Assembly: GCA_037389465.1 (NCBI GenBank)
Contig: JAZARR010000085.1
Location: 62,001 to 126,000, forward strand
DNA from: Baylisascaris procyonis
Taxonomy: Eukaryota > Nematoda > Chromadorea > Rhabditida > Ascarididae
Reading direction: 5' to 3'
DNA length: 64,000 bases
Below the pieces are notes generated by a model. That model was given only the letters and a program-made list of their open reading frames with translations, was not told where the DNA came from and did no database searches. Below are positions 11,861-22,900 of this stretch, in pieces. Both the position numbers and the translations under genes were made by a program. How positions within the stretch are numbered: the stretch's first letter is position 1; the number at the start of each line of letters is the position of its first letter.

Positions 11861-12039
11861 GGTGTCACTCTATGTGATGAATGTCCCACAGCATAGAAGT
11901 AATATCAAAAAAAAAAAAAATCTTATGTGGCGGTAGGGATATGTTTATTTTGTTGGTTAGCAAAGTAGTTTGGTTACCTTGAATTCGCATCTGTGCAGCC
12001 TAGTTTTATTTTCAAAATGCTTACAATTTGTTGTTGCAG

Positions 12040-12095
12040 GAGTGGGACGGCAATCACGTAGTGGCATCGAGCCCACTTTATCAGCCGCATTTGTT
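12040..12095 (+). CDS. Unrecognised gene B, internal exon
   Basis: The acceptor TTTGTTGTTGCAG ends at 12039. Two bases finish an incoming codon and 18 codons follow, including GRQSRSGIEPTLSAAFV, ending in phase 0 at GTT|GTAGGC. The exon at 12364 starts in phase 0, so the two join to give AAFVEILERWDRTH, a helix-like run. I do not recognise the family. No start-bearing upstream exon was found between 11860 and 12040. Confidence 0.4.
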
Positions 12096-12363
12096 GTAGG
12101 CAAAACTTATATGTTTGTTTAATCGTTTGTGTAGAAAGTATTAGTTAGATTAGAACATTGCAGTGTGATCGTTATTGTAAGCAGTGATGCTTGAGGCAGT
12201 CATTTTTTCACTCCTTCCCAACCTTTTCTGACTTACCTTTCGAGATGAATGAGAAGGAAGAGTGAAGGGGAAAAAAGTGAACTAAACTGATTATTTAGAG
12301 ATTTAAACAGAAAAACTGCTCCATCTCAGCTGTCGCAGATGCGATAAGTGCATTGAATTGCAG

Positions 12364-12485
12364 GAAATACTTGAGCGTTGGGACCGAACCCATGTTTCAC
12401 TTCAGGGAATGGCTCTTTGCAGCACTCATAAAGTAGAAAGCCATTTTAGAAGATTAAATCCAGTACAACACGATAATTGTTGTTT
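12364..12485 (+). CDS. Unrecognised gene B, internal exon
   Basis: After the acceptor TTGAATTGCAG this exon reads EILERWDRTHVSLQGMALC and on through a His/Arg-rich part to NCC. It has 40 codons plus two bases if the donor at 12486 (GTAGAC) is used. That choice puts the next exon, at 12986, in frame. An alternative donor (AAA|GTAGAA, near 12432) would end it earlier. The amino-acid mix is protein-like and helical. No motif identifies a function. Confidence 0.4.
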
Positions 12486-12985
12486 GTAGACGCATCTACA
12501 CATGCAATATGTGTTTAAGTTCCCTCGATCTGAGGTTTCAGACACTCGCATCTCTCAGACTTCATGATTTTTTTATAATTACTTGGCATCCAGTTGGCGG
12601 TATTGTATTTGTTAATTTCGCATTTTAGTATATTCAAAATGAGAGGAGAGGTGAGGGGGAGGGGGCTACTCGTCAATTGAAAGCGAATTTTACACTTGAG
12701 AATCCTGAGGCAAATTTTACACTTGAAAAAAATTCCTTGAGAAGAAATAAAATTCTTTTCTCCATTGTTTCGATGGGAAAGATATCTCCTGGAAGTCGAT
12801 GGGAGTTAAGTTTTCTTAGATGTTAAAGGGTGAGGAGGAAGTGGGAAGCGAGAGGAGTCTGTGACTTGTGATGCATAGTTGCATATGTCGTTAGGAAAGT
12901 ATGTATATTGATTGTTTTTATACCCATTCCGCAGTCAGAATCCGTTTAAATAATTGTTCAACACTTAGGGTGTTGGATTTGGCAG

Positions 12986-13043
12986 GTCACTGATAGATGT
13001 ATTTATTGATGCAGATGACTTATTTGTGGATGAGAGGAAGATG
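12986..13043 (+). CDS. Unrecognised gene B, acidic exon
   Basis: The exon lies between GGATTTGGCAG and ATG|GTATTT. One base completes the incoming codon and 19 codons follow: SLIDVFIDADDLFVDERKM, ending in phase 0. The exon at 13668 begins in phase 0. The acidic, hydrophobic alternation suggests a helix-rich domain. The preceding intron is about 500 bases and the following one about 620. Confidence 0.45.
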
Positions 13044-13667
13044 GTATTTTCAGAAGATAAGTGACTGATGCTTAACTGACGTTTTCTGAATTTAGTCGGC
13101 ATCCATCCATATCACTGAGGCAAAATTTAGGAGCTACATATTTTCACTCACTTTTTACGATGTTTGGGTGCTGGGAGTGGGATTTGCTCGTCCATCGCAT
13201 TTTTTAGTGTCGATTTCGTTTTCTCTTTGTTGCGTCTTTTATTTTCGCTTCCTTGCCTATAGTGAACATAATGAACCAGTGTTAAAATTGTTTTCGACAG
13301 ATCCCCCTCCCCCCCCTCCCGCTCGTTTCTTTGGCATGGGGAATATAGTTCACATTTCTTCAGCATTATGTGAAACACCGCGTTGTTTAGAATGTACGAA
13401 TCCTTCTACTTGAAGCGTCAAATTTTCGGGGTATTCGAATGGGACTTATTCCGTAGTTCCGTTAAGTGACTCACTCATTGCGTTTTTCAGTGATTTATGT
13501 TCGATATGGCGTAGTTGTCGCCGTCTTCTAATTGAATTATTATGTCTGAAGAGCACCTTTGTGTTTCTCTGATCGTTATTAAAAAATCAGCTGAACTGAA
13601 AGCTTTAATAAATTTATTCCCATTACTACGTCGATAACGATCTGAAATCCACCAGAGATACATATAG

Positions 13668-13798
13668 TTCAACAAAAATAAATACACTATTAGTGAATTG
13701 ATTGAGATTATGAAAGAGCTAAAGCTTCACGATTCGATTTATATCGTCGCAGAACTCCTTTCTGATTTACTTGGAGGCGCATTCTTTTCTCGCATAAG
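13668..13798 (+). CDS. Unrecognised gene B, helical exon
   Basis: The frame opens at an ATATAG acceptor (weak pyrimidine tract) and closes at a good donor AAG|GTGTCA. It encodes 43 codons plus two bases, including TISELIEIMKELKLHDSIYI and AELLSDLLGGAFFSRI. This is a strongly amphipathic helical pair of the kind found in HEAT or other alpha-solenoid proteins. That is a description of the pattern and does not assign a family. A small exon in the next phase was not found before 14626, so it is unclear whether gene B continues into the exons at 14627 and 15011. Confidence 0.5.
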
Positions 13799-14335
13799 GT
13801 GTCATATTAACAGATTATTATCGTTAGGAAGGTTATTATTATACTGAAATAAACAACAAAAGTGTTGCCTTCACGGCCTTAAAGTTGAAAATTTTTCCGC
13901 GAGGCTTCGAAAAAGAACTGATCCACGTTTGTTGCATAAAATACAAAACTTCATTATCTCGGTGCATCTTTTGTTTCGACCCTCGTCTTCAACATTTATT
14001 TAGCACCATCCATTTACAATGTCGATGCGATCATTTAATACTTCTCAGGTCCAAAAATACAGTCACAACATCTCACAATTAAAAGTCACAACATCTCACA
14101 ATAAAACAACTTCAATTCGAACGCCATCAAATTTAACCGTTCTTTTTCGTAACAACGAGATTTGAGGCATATTTACAGTCCAAATTATTATATTTGGTGA
14201 ATTGGCATAAATTATTATAAACAACGGCAGTTACTCTCAGCGGTATGCAAATAAGAATTGTTTGGAATTCATGGGAGGGCGAGAGTGCTTCTACCGCCTG
14301 GTGGTTTGGTATCATCGAGCGATTTTGGTTCTGGT

Positions 14336-14591
14336 TCATACAAACTGTAGCTGACCACTGTCGCCTGCAAGACATCTGTTAGCGGGGAACTGCATCTTGT
14401 CATAGCATCTGGGATCATCAGGCTTGGAATTCGACGAAGAGTAATGCTTGGAAGGAGGCGGTCATTTGACGTTGGTTTCCAATTACTTACGTTTACTGAT
14501 TTTGGAGACAGTAGAGAAGTAGTAGAGTGGGCAGTAACAGTGAATGACACCTTTTGCAATCAGAAGAACGGTGGTTGAATAATCGATACCC
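14336..14591 (-). CDS. C-terminal part of a minus-strand membrane protein (two exons)
   Basis: Exon 14591-14491 starts after GCGTACCTCAG and reads GIDYSTTVLLIAKGVIHCYC then PLYYFSTVSKISK, a likely transmembrane helix with a basic inner edge. It ends with one base at AAC|GTAAGT. A 126-base intron closes at GTCTTGCAG. The last exon (14364-14336) completes an Arg codon, reads DSGQLQFV and ends in TGA. Another frame over 14364-14269 is open for 31 residues and is an alternative. Upstream exons were not found, and the plus-strand exon at 14627 lies only 35 bases away. Confidence 0.35.
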
Positions 14592-14626
14592 CTGAGGTAC
14601 GCTAAGTATGTTAAAGGTGTGAGTAG

Positions 14627-14725
14627 ATGGTGAAAAGAAAACGAACGCTTCTGCAAGATGCATCAAGCACAAGTGCTGCTGCCGCGTTGCTGAAATTGTC
14701 GAGGAATGATACTGCCGACCAGATG
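14627..14725 (+). CDS. Basic N-terminal exon, possible start of a nuclear protein
   Basis: A 33-codon exon begins at ATG 14627, just after GTGAGTAG, and ends at the consensus donor ATG|GTGAGT. It starts MVKRKRTLLQ, a likely nuclear localisation signal, followed by a Ser/Ala-rich helix and LSRNDTADQM. It ends in phase 0 and joins the exon at 15011 in frame. The ATG may be a true start or, if the TAG is an acceptor, an internal methionine of gene B. Confidence 0.5.
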
Positions 14726-15010
14726 GTGAGTAAACGCGATGGATTGTTCAGTATACCTTCGCTTATCTGAATTTATTGCGAGTTGAAATATTGGTTTCAT
14801 AATTTAGCTAGTGCAAAATAGAAGAGATGGTTGGTGCAATGTACGCTTAAGCCTCGTTCATGATTGATTGTGTCAAATACATAAAAGTAATGTGAAAACG
14901 ATTCAGAAGCATTGCGGTAAACAAATCTTGAAATGTTGGAAACTATCCGGTGATTGCCACATTTTCTTGCTACGGAGGTATGCAAAGGCGATGCATCACA
15001 TCACATTTAG

Positions 15011-15220
15011 GGTCGATTCCTCGCATGGTCGCACTGCGTTGATGAAAAGCACAAAATGGAGCATATTGGTCGCATGGTTTCCTCTCCTGATGGAAGCGGT
15101 TCCACTGTGCGGCACACACCTACTAAAGCTGCTAATCGGATGGAAGCAACTCATGAATTGCCCACTCCGTTTAAAGCGTTAACATATATTGGGTGTGCGG
15201 GAAATCTGTTGTCATGATTA
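15011..15220 (+). CDS. Ser/Thr/Pro-rich C-terminal exon, unrecognised
   Basis: After CACATTTAG the phase-0 frame encodes about 69 residues up to a TGA near 15220. It has GRFLAWSHCVDEKHKMEHIG, then a flexible stretch with SSPDGSGSTVRHTPTKAANR and HELPTPFKALTYIG. The SP and TP sites and basic patches resemble a cell-cycle-regulated nuclear protein, but I recognise no domain. Another frame over this region is longer but less protein-like. With the exon at 14627 it would make a protein of about 102 residues. Confidence 0.45.
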
Positions 15221-15224
15221 AGCT

Positions 15225-16355
15225 ATCGAGTCGAGCAATTTAGCTTCACATTCCGATCACATGAGAGAGTCAGAAAGGTTGAGACTTGTCAAAAGATCGA
15301 AATTAACATATTTTTTTTAATATCTGTAGAGAAAAAATATTGATAAGTAGTTTGCTAATTTTCGCAAATTCACAGCTCAAAGTGAACTGTATCAGGCTGC
15401 ACTGTGTCAAGAGCAGGTGCTGGCGTAGCGGGTCATTTCCGCCTTGAAAAGACTACTAGCGTAAACCGTTCTTACTTAATGTCGAGAAATACAAACCAGC
15501 ACACCACCTCATCCTTCTCCTCTGATGTCAAAAAATAAGATCACTTTTCCGCCGTGCATGGCCTCAGGATGCAAAACCCGCAGTGGGAATAATCATGTCT
15601 CAAGCACTGGGGTTGAACCCTATGGCAGAGGTTGGTCTCACAGACTGGTTGCCCGACTTCACCCAATGATCAGTTCAAAGTCTTAAGACTCAGATGGTTC
15701 TTGACGAGAAGAGTGCTGATGGTTCTACTTGCGAGAGCCAGAACTTCACGATGTTGCCGCCAAACACCTAGGAACCCTGATGGCCACAGATAGGATCAGA
15801 ATGTTCCAAATATCAGGTTTCTTGAACGTCTTCGGAAGTCTTGGAGCATTGTCGTAGAAGCCGGAAGGCCCGGCACTGATACATTATATGGAGAGTAGCT
15901 CTTCCCTCAGCCAGACCGATCGAGAGCTAGGGTCCGAAATGCGTAAAGGTGGCATCTTCTAGGAGTTCTGAACATTAATGCGCTGCTTTTTGGCCTTTGA
16001 GATTCTGTGAGGCGCTTTGTCATTCGAGCGTTCAGAGTTCGTTGCCTTACACGTGGCTGTCAATTGGAGGTCTGTCAAAACACGGACTGGGCAATTGGGT
16101 GACTGGTCAAAACCACAACTCGACATCTCATCAATGATAGCGTTTTAGTGAAGTGCCCAGTGAAAGCTTAAATATGTTTGTATATACAAATGGGAAGGAA
16201 AAAATGCTACTGAATATTAAGCAATGATTAGTACATGTATTATTGAGTGCTTTTACAAACGTTTGGTTAGGTATGCAAGATATAGAGTTAAATGAATAGA
16301 ACTCTTTAAGAATTAGTGAGAAAGAAAGAAAAAATTGAGAGAAACAAAGTAATAC
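15225..16355. other. Gene-poor stretch, partly GC-richer, possible decayed repeat
   Basis: From about 15370 to 16150 base composition becomes GC-richer than its surroundings, but every frame is interrupted. This is typical of an old repeat. I looked here for the missing C-terminal exon of the phosphatase gene (the SAPNYC region) and did not find it. Confidence 0.4.
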
Positions 16356-16359
16356 TAAC

Positions 16360-16500
16360 CAATTGCCGACTTCTGATTATCATTTCGACGGAATTCCTTT
16401 TGCAGAATGTTTCGATGTCTTTTTCGTCGAATAGTGGCATGTTATCTTTCGAAGGTGCTTTATTTTCAGCTCCAATGTGAAAACAACCCCAAATTAACTC
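16360..16500 (-). CDS. PP1-like phosphatase, exon with the GAE helix region
   Basis: The exon follows ACGTTATTCAG and ends at TTG|GTTAGT. It has 47 codons in phase 0 at both ends. It reads ELIWGCFHIGAENKAPSKDN and MPLFDEKDIETFCKRNSVEM. It aligns with the PP1 segment around GVSFTFGAE and the following helix. PP1 has the metal-binding RAHQ motif just after that helix. The equivalent here is RSRQ, so the histidine is lost. The exon after this one, which should carry the SAPNYC loop, was not found within the next kilobase. Confidence 0.7.
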
Positions 16501-17220
16501 CTGAATAACGTTCATTTATTTATTCAGCATTCACATAAACGCTACAGTGATCCATTAATTAGTGGAGAAGCGAAGCGAAAAGGTTGCCGTAATATTTCCA
16601 ATTGCAATTCTCCATCGCAGAACATTTTGTGCAGAAAATATTCAAAGCAAGAAATTGATTCAATCACAAGAGCAACCAACCGTTTCTGCACTTCGCATCC
16701 ATAAAATAACTTCTTAGTAGCTATAAAATGTGTTGTTGCTCTTCCAGCATTTCGATTAAAATATCGAGATGGTCAGTCCGTTTGATTGAGAAATTAATGG
16801 ATGAGACGACTACGGTTGCGGATTTCGAAAGGCCCTATTGCATAATATTTTTCGCTTGAAAAGCTTACTAAGGGGTAAAGGGACCTGTCGACAAAGTTGT
16901 GAGGCACAATAGTGAACCTGCCGACCGATGCTTGTATTAGGCGGTCTTTCTACCGGAGCCGCCTTTGTCGTGACATCAGCTAACATTCCAACGCCTTCGT
17001 CGCTTCTTTCTTTCTTTGGACATCACATACCACTTTTCTTCGCTTATTTATAAGGAACAAATGTGCAGGGCTATGACATTTCCTTGGCGCCACTAAAGCA
17101 GCTCGAAGCTAGTTGCTATGCTGCGCGCATGCAACATTCCCTCAGCGTTTTGGTGCCTCCAAAATATTTGCTGCCTTAAACTTTTAGAGCTCTGTGACGA
17201 AAACATCACACAGGACATAC

Positions 17221-17504
17221 CCTCGAGGAGAGAATTTTAAGCATGACATCATTTCCAGGAAGTGAGGCTGATTTCACGGAGTCGATGAGCCTAACCTTAG
17301 TGATAGCAACTTCGAGTGGCATAAGCGGCGGTCGTTGAATACGTCGGATAGTTGAGATTCCATATTTAATTGTGTGTTCTCCAATGCCTCCGTGAACACA
17401 AAACAAACGACCCGCAACAAGTGCAGCCAAAGGCAACAAACCAAAGATGCGTTCACATGCCAGCCACACCAACGCTGTAGTCATCAGGTTGCGAACTGCC
17501 AGAC
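17221..17504 (-). CDS. PP1-like phosphatase, central exon with HGG motif
   Basis: This exon lies after TTTTTTCATCGAAG and before AGG|GTATGT. It reads VRNLMTTALVWLACERIFGL, LPLAALVAGRLFCVHGGIGE and, further on, IRRIQRPPLMPLEVAI. It matches the PP1 stretch with LPIAAIV, FCCHGGL and IRRIMRP closely enough to be certain of the fold. The HGG motif is intact. The WSDP motif of PP1 is replaced by a LIDS-like sequence. The upstream intron (17505-17570) is only 66 bases, a typical nematode size. The exon ends in phase 0 and joins 16500 in frame. Confidence 0.85.
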
Positions 17505-17570
17505 CTTCGATGAAAAAATGTGCCTGGAAGATGCAACTTTAATGCTTCTCTTAATCTGGAGTTCACTTAC

Positions 17571-17783
17571 CGAGGACCCTGGACTGCAGGATTAGCGATG
17601 CTCAGCTGAGGGAATTCCTCTTATAGCAGCGAAAGCTCCATCACCTGACTTTTTATAGTGCACATTCAGCCCTGTACGATCGAACTGAAAAATGTCTGGT
17701 TTCTGTGGCTTCACAATAGATTTTTTCGAATATCGTGGTAATTTGTCTTCAAAATTTAACCGGTCCAGCCACATCACTTTCAA
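17571..17783 (-). CDS. PP1-like phosphatase, probable degenerate RGNHE region (two short exons)
   Basis: Upstream of the HGG exon, an open segment starting near 17783 reads MWLDRLNFEDKLPRYSKK, then FDRTGLNVHYKKS, up to a possible donor at 17644 (CAG|GTGATG). A 44-base intron would end at CTGAG, followed by a 30-base exon reading ASLILQSRVLG that is in frame with the HGG exon. PP1 has LLRGNHE at this position. Here no intact RGNHE can be read in any frame, and the frame that passes through AIRGIPSAEH hits a stop. The splice model is uncertain. The region may be decayed. Confidence 0.4.
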
Positions 17784-19285
17784 CTAGCAACTATCATTTA
17801 TCGTGGTCGATCTCTTGCATCAACTGGGAACTGGAATATGCAGTGGCTGTGCTCGTCATTTTTTAAAGGTAATATATCTTATAATAAAAGGCAATCTTTA
17901 TTATTCGATTGCTCGACCATTGATTTCTAGCTGCCAAACACTGTGGAAAGTCGGACATTCTGGGTTTCTCAAATCCAGTCAGGAAATTTGACTTATTAGA
18001 GCCCTGCATTATAAAGTACGATCTCTATGACGGCCTTCCTCCTAATCACTACGCTGGCCGGATAGCTGTGATGCCACTTTGTTGCTAGATGTTGCTCGCC
18101 ACAAAGCTACATTATAGCCTCTGTATGCATCACATAAAATTCACAAGTTTGCCATGAAGCCATCCGTTCATCTCAATGAAGTCGTATTTGATAAACAAAA
18201 ATCGAGCAGTTTAAATGCTGTGATTGAAGCGGTAGAAACTGTCAAACGTTAAGTTTCTTAACGGTTGACAGTTGGAAATTGGACCACAAACAGTTGAGCA
18301 ATAAATATTTGTGCACAGACAGCAGTATTCTGTCTTTCTTAGTTCGGAATAAAGTGGGTTGGGAAAGTAACACTGGAAATGCGATGATAGCTTCATCTTC
18401 AGCTATCGTTATTCGAATTTCAACTTATCTTCAACACTGCAATAAACGCATTAAAATATTGCTCATTTGCTGATGTACAATAATATAATGCTAAAGAAAG
18501 AGTACTTTGGCATTCTCTGGATCCTCCAAATTTCCTTTCAAAAGAAATATCTTTTTTGGGTATCGAACTTTCAAGGCAAGCAATAGGAAAAGGCTTTCAT
18601 GAGGAGCAAATCCACAGCCTGCAATGAAAGTTAGAAATTAGTTAAAAATTAAAAAATAATTCCCCTTATATGACCTGGTTTCTTTTTGCGTTGAATGGTA
18701 TGGAATATCAGATGCACTATTTGGCTTCAGTTACGACGATGCAGGTGTATTTTATCTGTTTAAAAGCTAAAAGCATTCAGCCATCAAATGCAAATTCTGA
18801 CTCTTGCAACTTCCACAGTGATACTTAATTCTACCGAGAGTGTCATCTAGGGTCATTTGAATTCAAATTTTTCAACCCTTATAAGAAGATCAAACGCAGG
18901 TAAAGTTTAGGTAATGATTGGGCTGAAAGGCATATAGTCTTACTGTCATACATGAAAAACGACAACTAAGAGCGAGCCTCTCTCCTTTCCTCACTCCTCC
19001 TTCCTATGAAGGACAAGAAGAAGAACTGACAATTACTCATCCCTCCCCACAAGTGACATTTTCGAAACGCAAATAGCTAAGCTACACCACATACACAGCT
19101 TTGAATTTTTTCCTTCAGCTTTTCAAAATGGTTGGAATCATTCGACGGAGCACATGTTGAAACGCTGAAATTGGCTTTTAGTTCCTCTCCATTTTATCGT
19201 TTTTCTGCTGTTCAACAATTTCGAAAATTTGTTCTTTCCTGCCTGGGAGAATTCCGTAAATGAGCGTGGTTGACTCGCAGCACAC

Positions 19286-19429
19286 CATAAGAAGGGATGT
19301 CGATGTCATGAACCGAAGTCCTCGAATTCGAAAGGAACACGCTGCTCGCCAGGTTCCCCACAGCCATATCACTAGGAATGCCCGCAACTTTTGATGAATC
19401 GAAAGACACCCAGCAGATCTCCACATCAC
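19286..19429 (-). CDS. PP1-like phosphatase, possible exon after the GNYSG motif
   Basis: A candidate exon continuing the frame left by the exon at 19776. A weak acceptor (CCCGAG) and two bases complete the glycine, then DVEICWVSFDSSKVAG follows, and later SVHDIDIPSYG before a possible donor (TATG|GTGTGC). In PP1 the sequence after GDYVDRG is an ETICLLLAYK-type helix. VEICWVSF could correspond. If read through, the frame contains VLRVNHAHLRN, which could be a much-altered LLRGNHE, so this region competes with 17571-17783 for that role. It is tentative. Confidence 0.35.
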
Positions 19430-19775
19430 CTCGGGATTCCAACAAATCAACGAATTAATAAACAGTCCCCTTGATGTTCAGGGAAGCAATATAGAAACAT
19501 AAGAACAACCTGACCTCAGTTTCCTGCCACACCTAAAATATTACGGGTGCTGCGCATTTAGCTGTTCCAGAAAAAGGCGAATGTGCTAATTTTCTAGCGC
19601 CTTAGGGCGTTGCAGATATTTAGCTGCAGAAATAAATCTGATGGTTTGAATTTTTCCAATTGCTGCTTGGGGGATGCTGGAACTTCATCAACGAGGGGAT
19701 GCACCGATGCTTAATTGGGATTCTTCCCAGTGTGCTTATTAGAGGAACAGTTTATCCTGAGTTGTTGGTTTCAAC

Positions 19776-19975
19776 CTGAATAATTTCCGAGGAAGAGGAA
19801 TCGTTGGTTTGATGACTGCGACGTGAGAGAAATCAATGTTAGCAACGAATCACCATGCCCTTGGAGATCACCGATAATTGTGAGAGGACCCTGAAAGGTT
19901 TCTATTTCAATAATTTTACCTGTCCATTTCTTTATTGCAAGAATGAATGAACGTACAGCTTCGTCCATGCTGAGG
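19776..19975 (-). CDS. PP1-like phosphatase, N-terminal exon (start ATG 19968)
   Basis: The acceptor GCGTTCACAG ends at 19976 and ATG follows seven bases into the exon, as at the muscleblind start. This fits a spliced-leader or 5' UTR acceptor. There are 64 codons plus one base to TCAG|GTTGAA. The N-terminal helix (DEAVRSFILAIKKW) leads to PLTIIGDLQGHGDSLLTLI and RFLFLGNYSG. PP1 has PLKICGDIHGQ and FLGDYVDRG at these places. The metal-binding His of GDxHG is Gln here, and the Asp of GDYVDRG is Asn. Phosphatase catalysis by the usual two-metal mechanism is therefore unlikely. Confidence 0.8.
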
Positions 19976-19999
19976 CTGTGAACGCATATTTGGACTCTA

Positions 20000-22900
20000 T
20001 GTTTTGTTTGGATACAGACTAATTCTAAATGGTCAGCAACAGATTTCGATAAGCAGAAACTCAAAACATCGCTTCATCTCTTTGTTTATGCGAATAGATT
20101 TGACTTCACTTCAAACAAGGCCCATCATCCGTCCATTCCTACGAGATTTAATAAAGGGCGTTCCCGGTGTTGCTGGAGACTCAAGCAACGACGCAGGAAG
20201 CTAAACTGTGTAGGAGACCTTAAATTGAAACATTTTAGCTAGTCGAAATGCAGAAAGCACACATCGCGCCTATTTCATTGCTGTATGCGTTTCCCCGTTT
20301 TTGATGGGCAGCTAAGAGGATAACTTTGGCATATAACTGAGGAAAGGTTCATCGCAAAATAAAATTCGAAACAAATACAAAATGAGCGTAATCTAGCATT
20401 TTAGATTTTGCGGAAGGTGATTGAAGCAATCCCTACGATGGATGTAAAAACTAAATATTCAGTAGTTTTTCAATAACTGTCACCATTATGTTGTATCACA
20501 TTTCTCTCTTAAATGCACTGTTTTGTGGCCATCATTATAGTCTCTGGCTACTCATTAGTCATAATATAGCCATGGCAATTAGATGCTTTGATAAGAGCAC
20601 ATCACTCTCTGAGACTTCAGTAATACAGAAGCCACACTGAATTTCAAGTAGTCGATAAAATTGCTCAAAATATAAATTCAACTGATTTGTGCGTATTATC
20701 ATGTACACGGCAACCATAGTCAAGCATATGCAAATGCACGTACATATATATTTTCTTATACATGCCCTATAAGTTTTAGTTATGAAATGTATTCTTATAG
20801 ATGTTCAAAAAGATTTGCTTACCAAGTATGCGCCCACAGGTGTTCAGGAAGGTTAAATTACGAAGAATATACTAATAAATATCTCGTAAGGGAAAACATA
20901 AAGTGTATGATTGTGAGTGTCTCAAACAGCTTAATTACAGTGTTTGAGAATCATTTGATGATGTTACAGTGCGTTGAGTTGTATCCTTCTCAGCGCCATC
21001 ATTCAAGTCGATCTGATCCAGCAGACTTTTTCTATTATATCAGCATAATTGAACTATATTTTCACCGATCACACGATATTCAGAGGGTTGACTGAACATT
21101 AACGTTAACGTTTTATATAGAAGTGTTTTTGAAGCAGCTATGATGTAAAATGCTTGCAGCCTACTTCGCAAGTGTTTTATGGAAGAGATATAGGTGTGCT
21201 ACCGTTTTTCCTGTATGTCGCAAGATGCCTTAGGATTTGGCTGATGTAAGTGCTGGCTCAGTCCTGAAGGCTGTCTCTCATGCCGCTAAGTACAGTTTTA
21301 GTGCTTTCTTTCTCTTATTAGTATTTCTTATTTCTGGAAGTGTGTGTTCGTTTATATTGTTAAAGAAATCGCCTACCACCGCAGTAGAAAGATGTCGTCC
21401 AATGCGCCTAACCCTCTCTATTTGTTAGTTTTTCGTAATAATCATCGGAAATGCACTTAATGGATCATTTTACGCGAAAAACATTCCTTAATCTTGCACG
21501 ATTCGGCACCGTTCTTTCTACTGCAGATGATGTTCGTGACCTTAGTATTGTAAACGACTCTAAACTTCACTGAAAATTGCATTGTTCAACCACTGCCGAA
21601 AAGTTGTGAAAATTGCAAACTGTATTCTCTACAGCATTAGCGAAATGCCTTCATCGCCTACTGCCGATCTATTTTGGAATAATCCACTCCTGTCGGTCTC
21701 CATATTTGCTCTGTGATATCAGGTTGGTGTGAAAATTCCAGAAGGTTTTGCACTAAAATTTTTTTCGCCCATATCGGCCTAATTACATTACTAGGCTATA
21801 AACTTCAGCCTAGAATCATTCGAATCCCATAGGCTCAATTTTGACTTCATTTTTTAATAAAATTTAGTTAACTTTTCGCGAAATTCCACTATCAGAAATA
21901 TTACGGTTTGCCTCTCCTTTTATTAGACGTGTTCATCAATTTCAGATCGCCAAAAGATGTTGCATACAAACAATGTTCTGCATAATTTCTAGTTTTGCGT
22001 TGCACGAGTGTGGAATGTTTCCCGCTGACATCGTTAATGCATCCATTCCCCTAGCTTTTAACCAGCGATTGAGCCGTTTATATCTACACGGTATTACTGC
22101 TTTAGGCCTTAAATGCCCATTCGCCTAAATTGAGCTTCGCGAGTTTTGCTCTTTCTCGGTGTTCATGCTCACAAACTTCTGTGGGTTTTCCCGCCTTGAA
22201 ATGTCGAAAAAAGATCGACTTTGTTATGAAAAGGTCTGGAAGAGCTCAACTGAATAGACGCGTACCTGAAGATCCAGAACTGTCGCTTCTCCCTCCAACA
22301 CTCGCTCTGCTTTTTCCAGAACTGTTAAAAGCTTAAAAAGAGATATCAGATGATTGTGATATTTTCGGTGGTCGTTTTTTATCATTCTTCTGTTTCAACC
22401 AAACGAGAACCCGGTTTATATTTTTATAATCTCCATTTATAAAATAAAAAAGATGCAAAATGATTCTCGATTTTGTTCTTTTCGAGTGTAAAAATCTTTT
22501 TTGATTCATTTTTTCATTTCATTTTATGTTCCTAAAAGTTTCTGCATAAGGAACTTTAAAGAATTGCTTCTAAAGTATTCACATCATTCATACAAATATT
22601 TTGCTGTTGTTAACTTAATCACAATTAAGCATATCAGCACCACGCATACACTTAACGGCAGTGTACGAGTATTGCTGGTGCATCCAGCTGTAATCGACTC
22701 ATATTTTATGGTAAATAATGATACGACAAGTAAGAGGTATGAATTGTTTTCTCTAGAATCGATTCACCCATTGTTTGATACATAGTAGAATCCTTCATGG
22801 AAAAACGATGCAGAAAATCGCTTCCCCACCATTAGACGTGTATAGAAGCTACAAAGGCAGTCACAACAAGAGTGTCGATTAACAAGGATTATTGGTTTAG

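Noticed and set aside
15370..16150. Search for the SAPNYC C-terminal exon of the phosphatase in the GC-richer stretch
   Set aside because: No frame on the minus strand gives that motif or anything near it.
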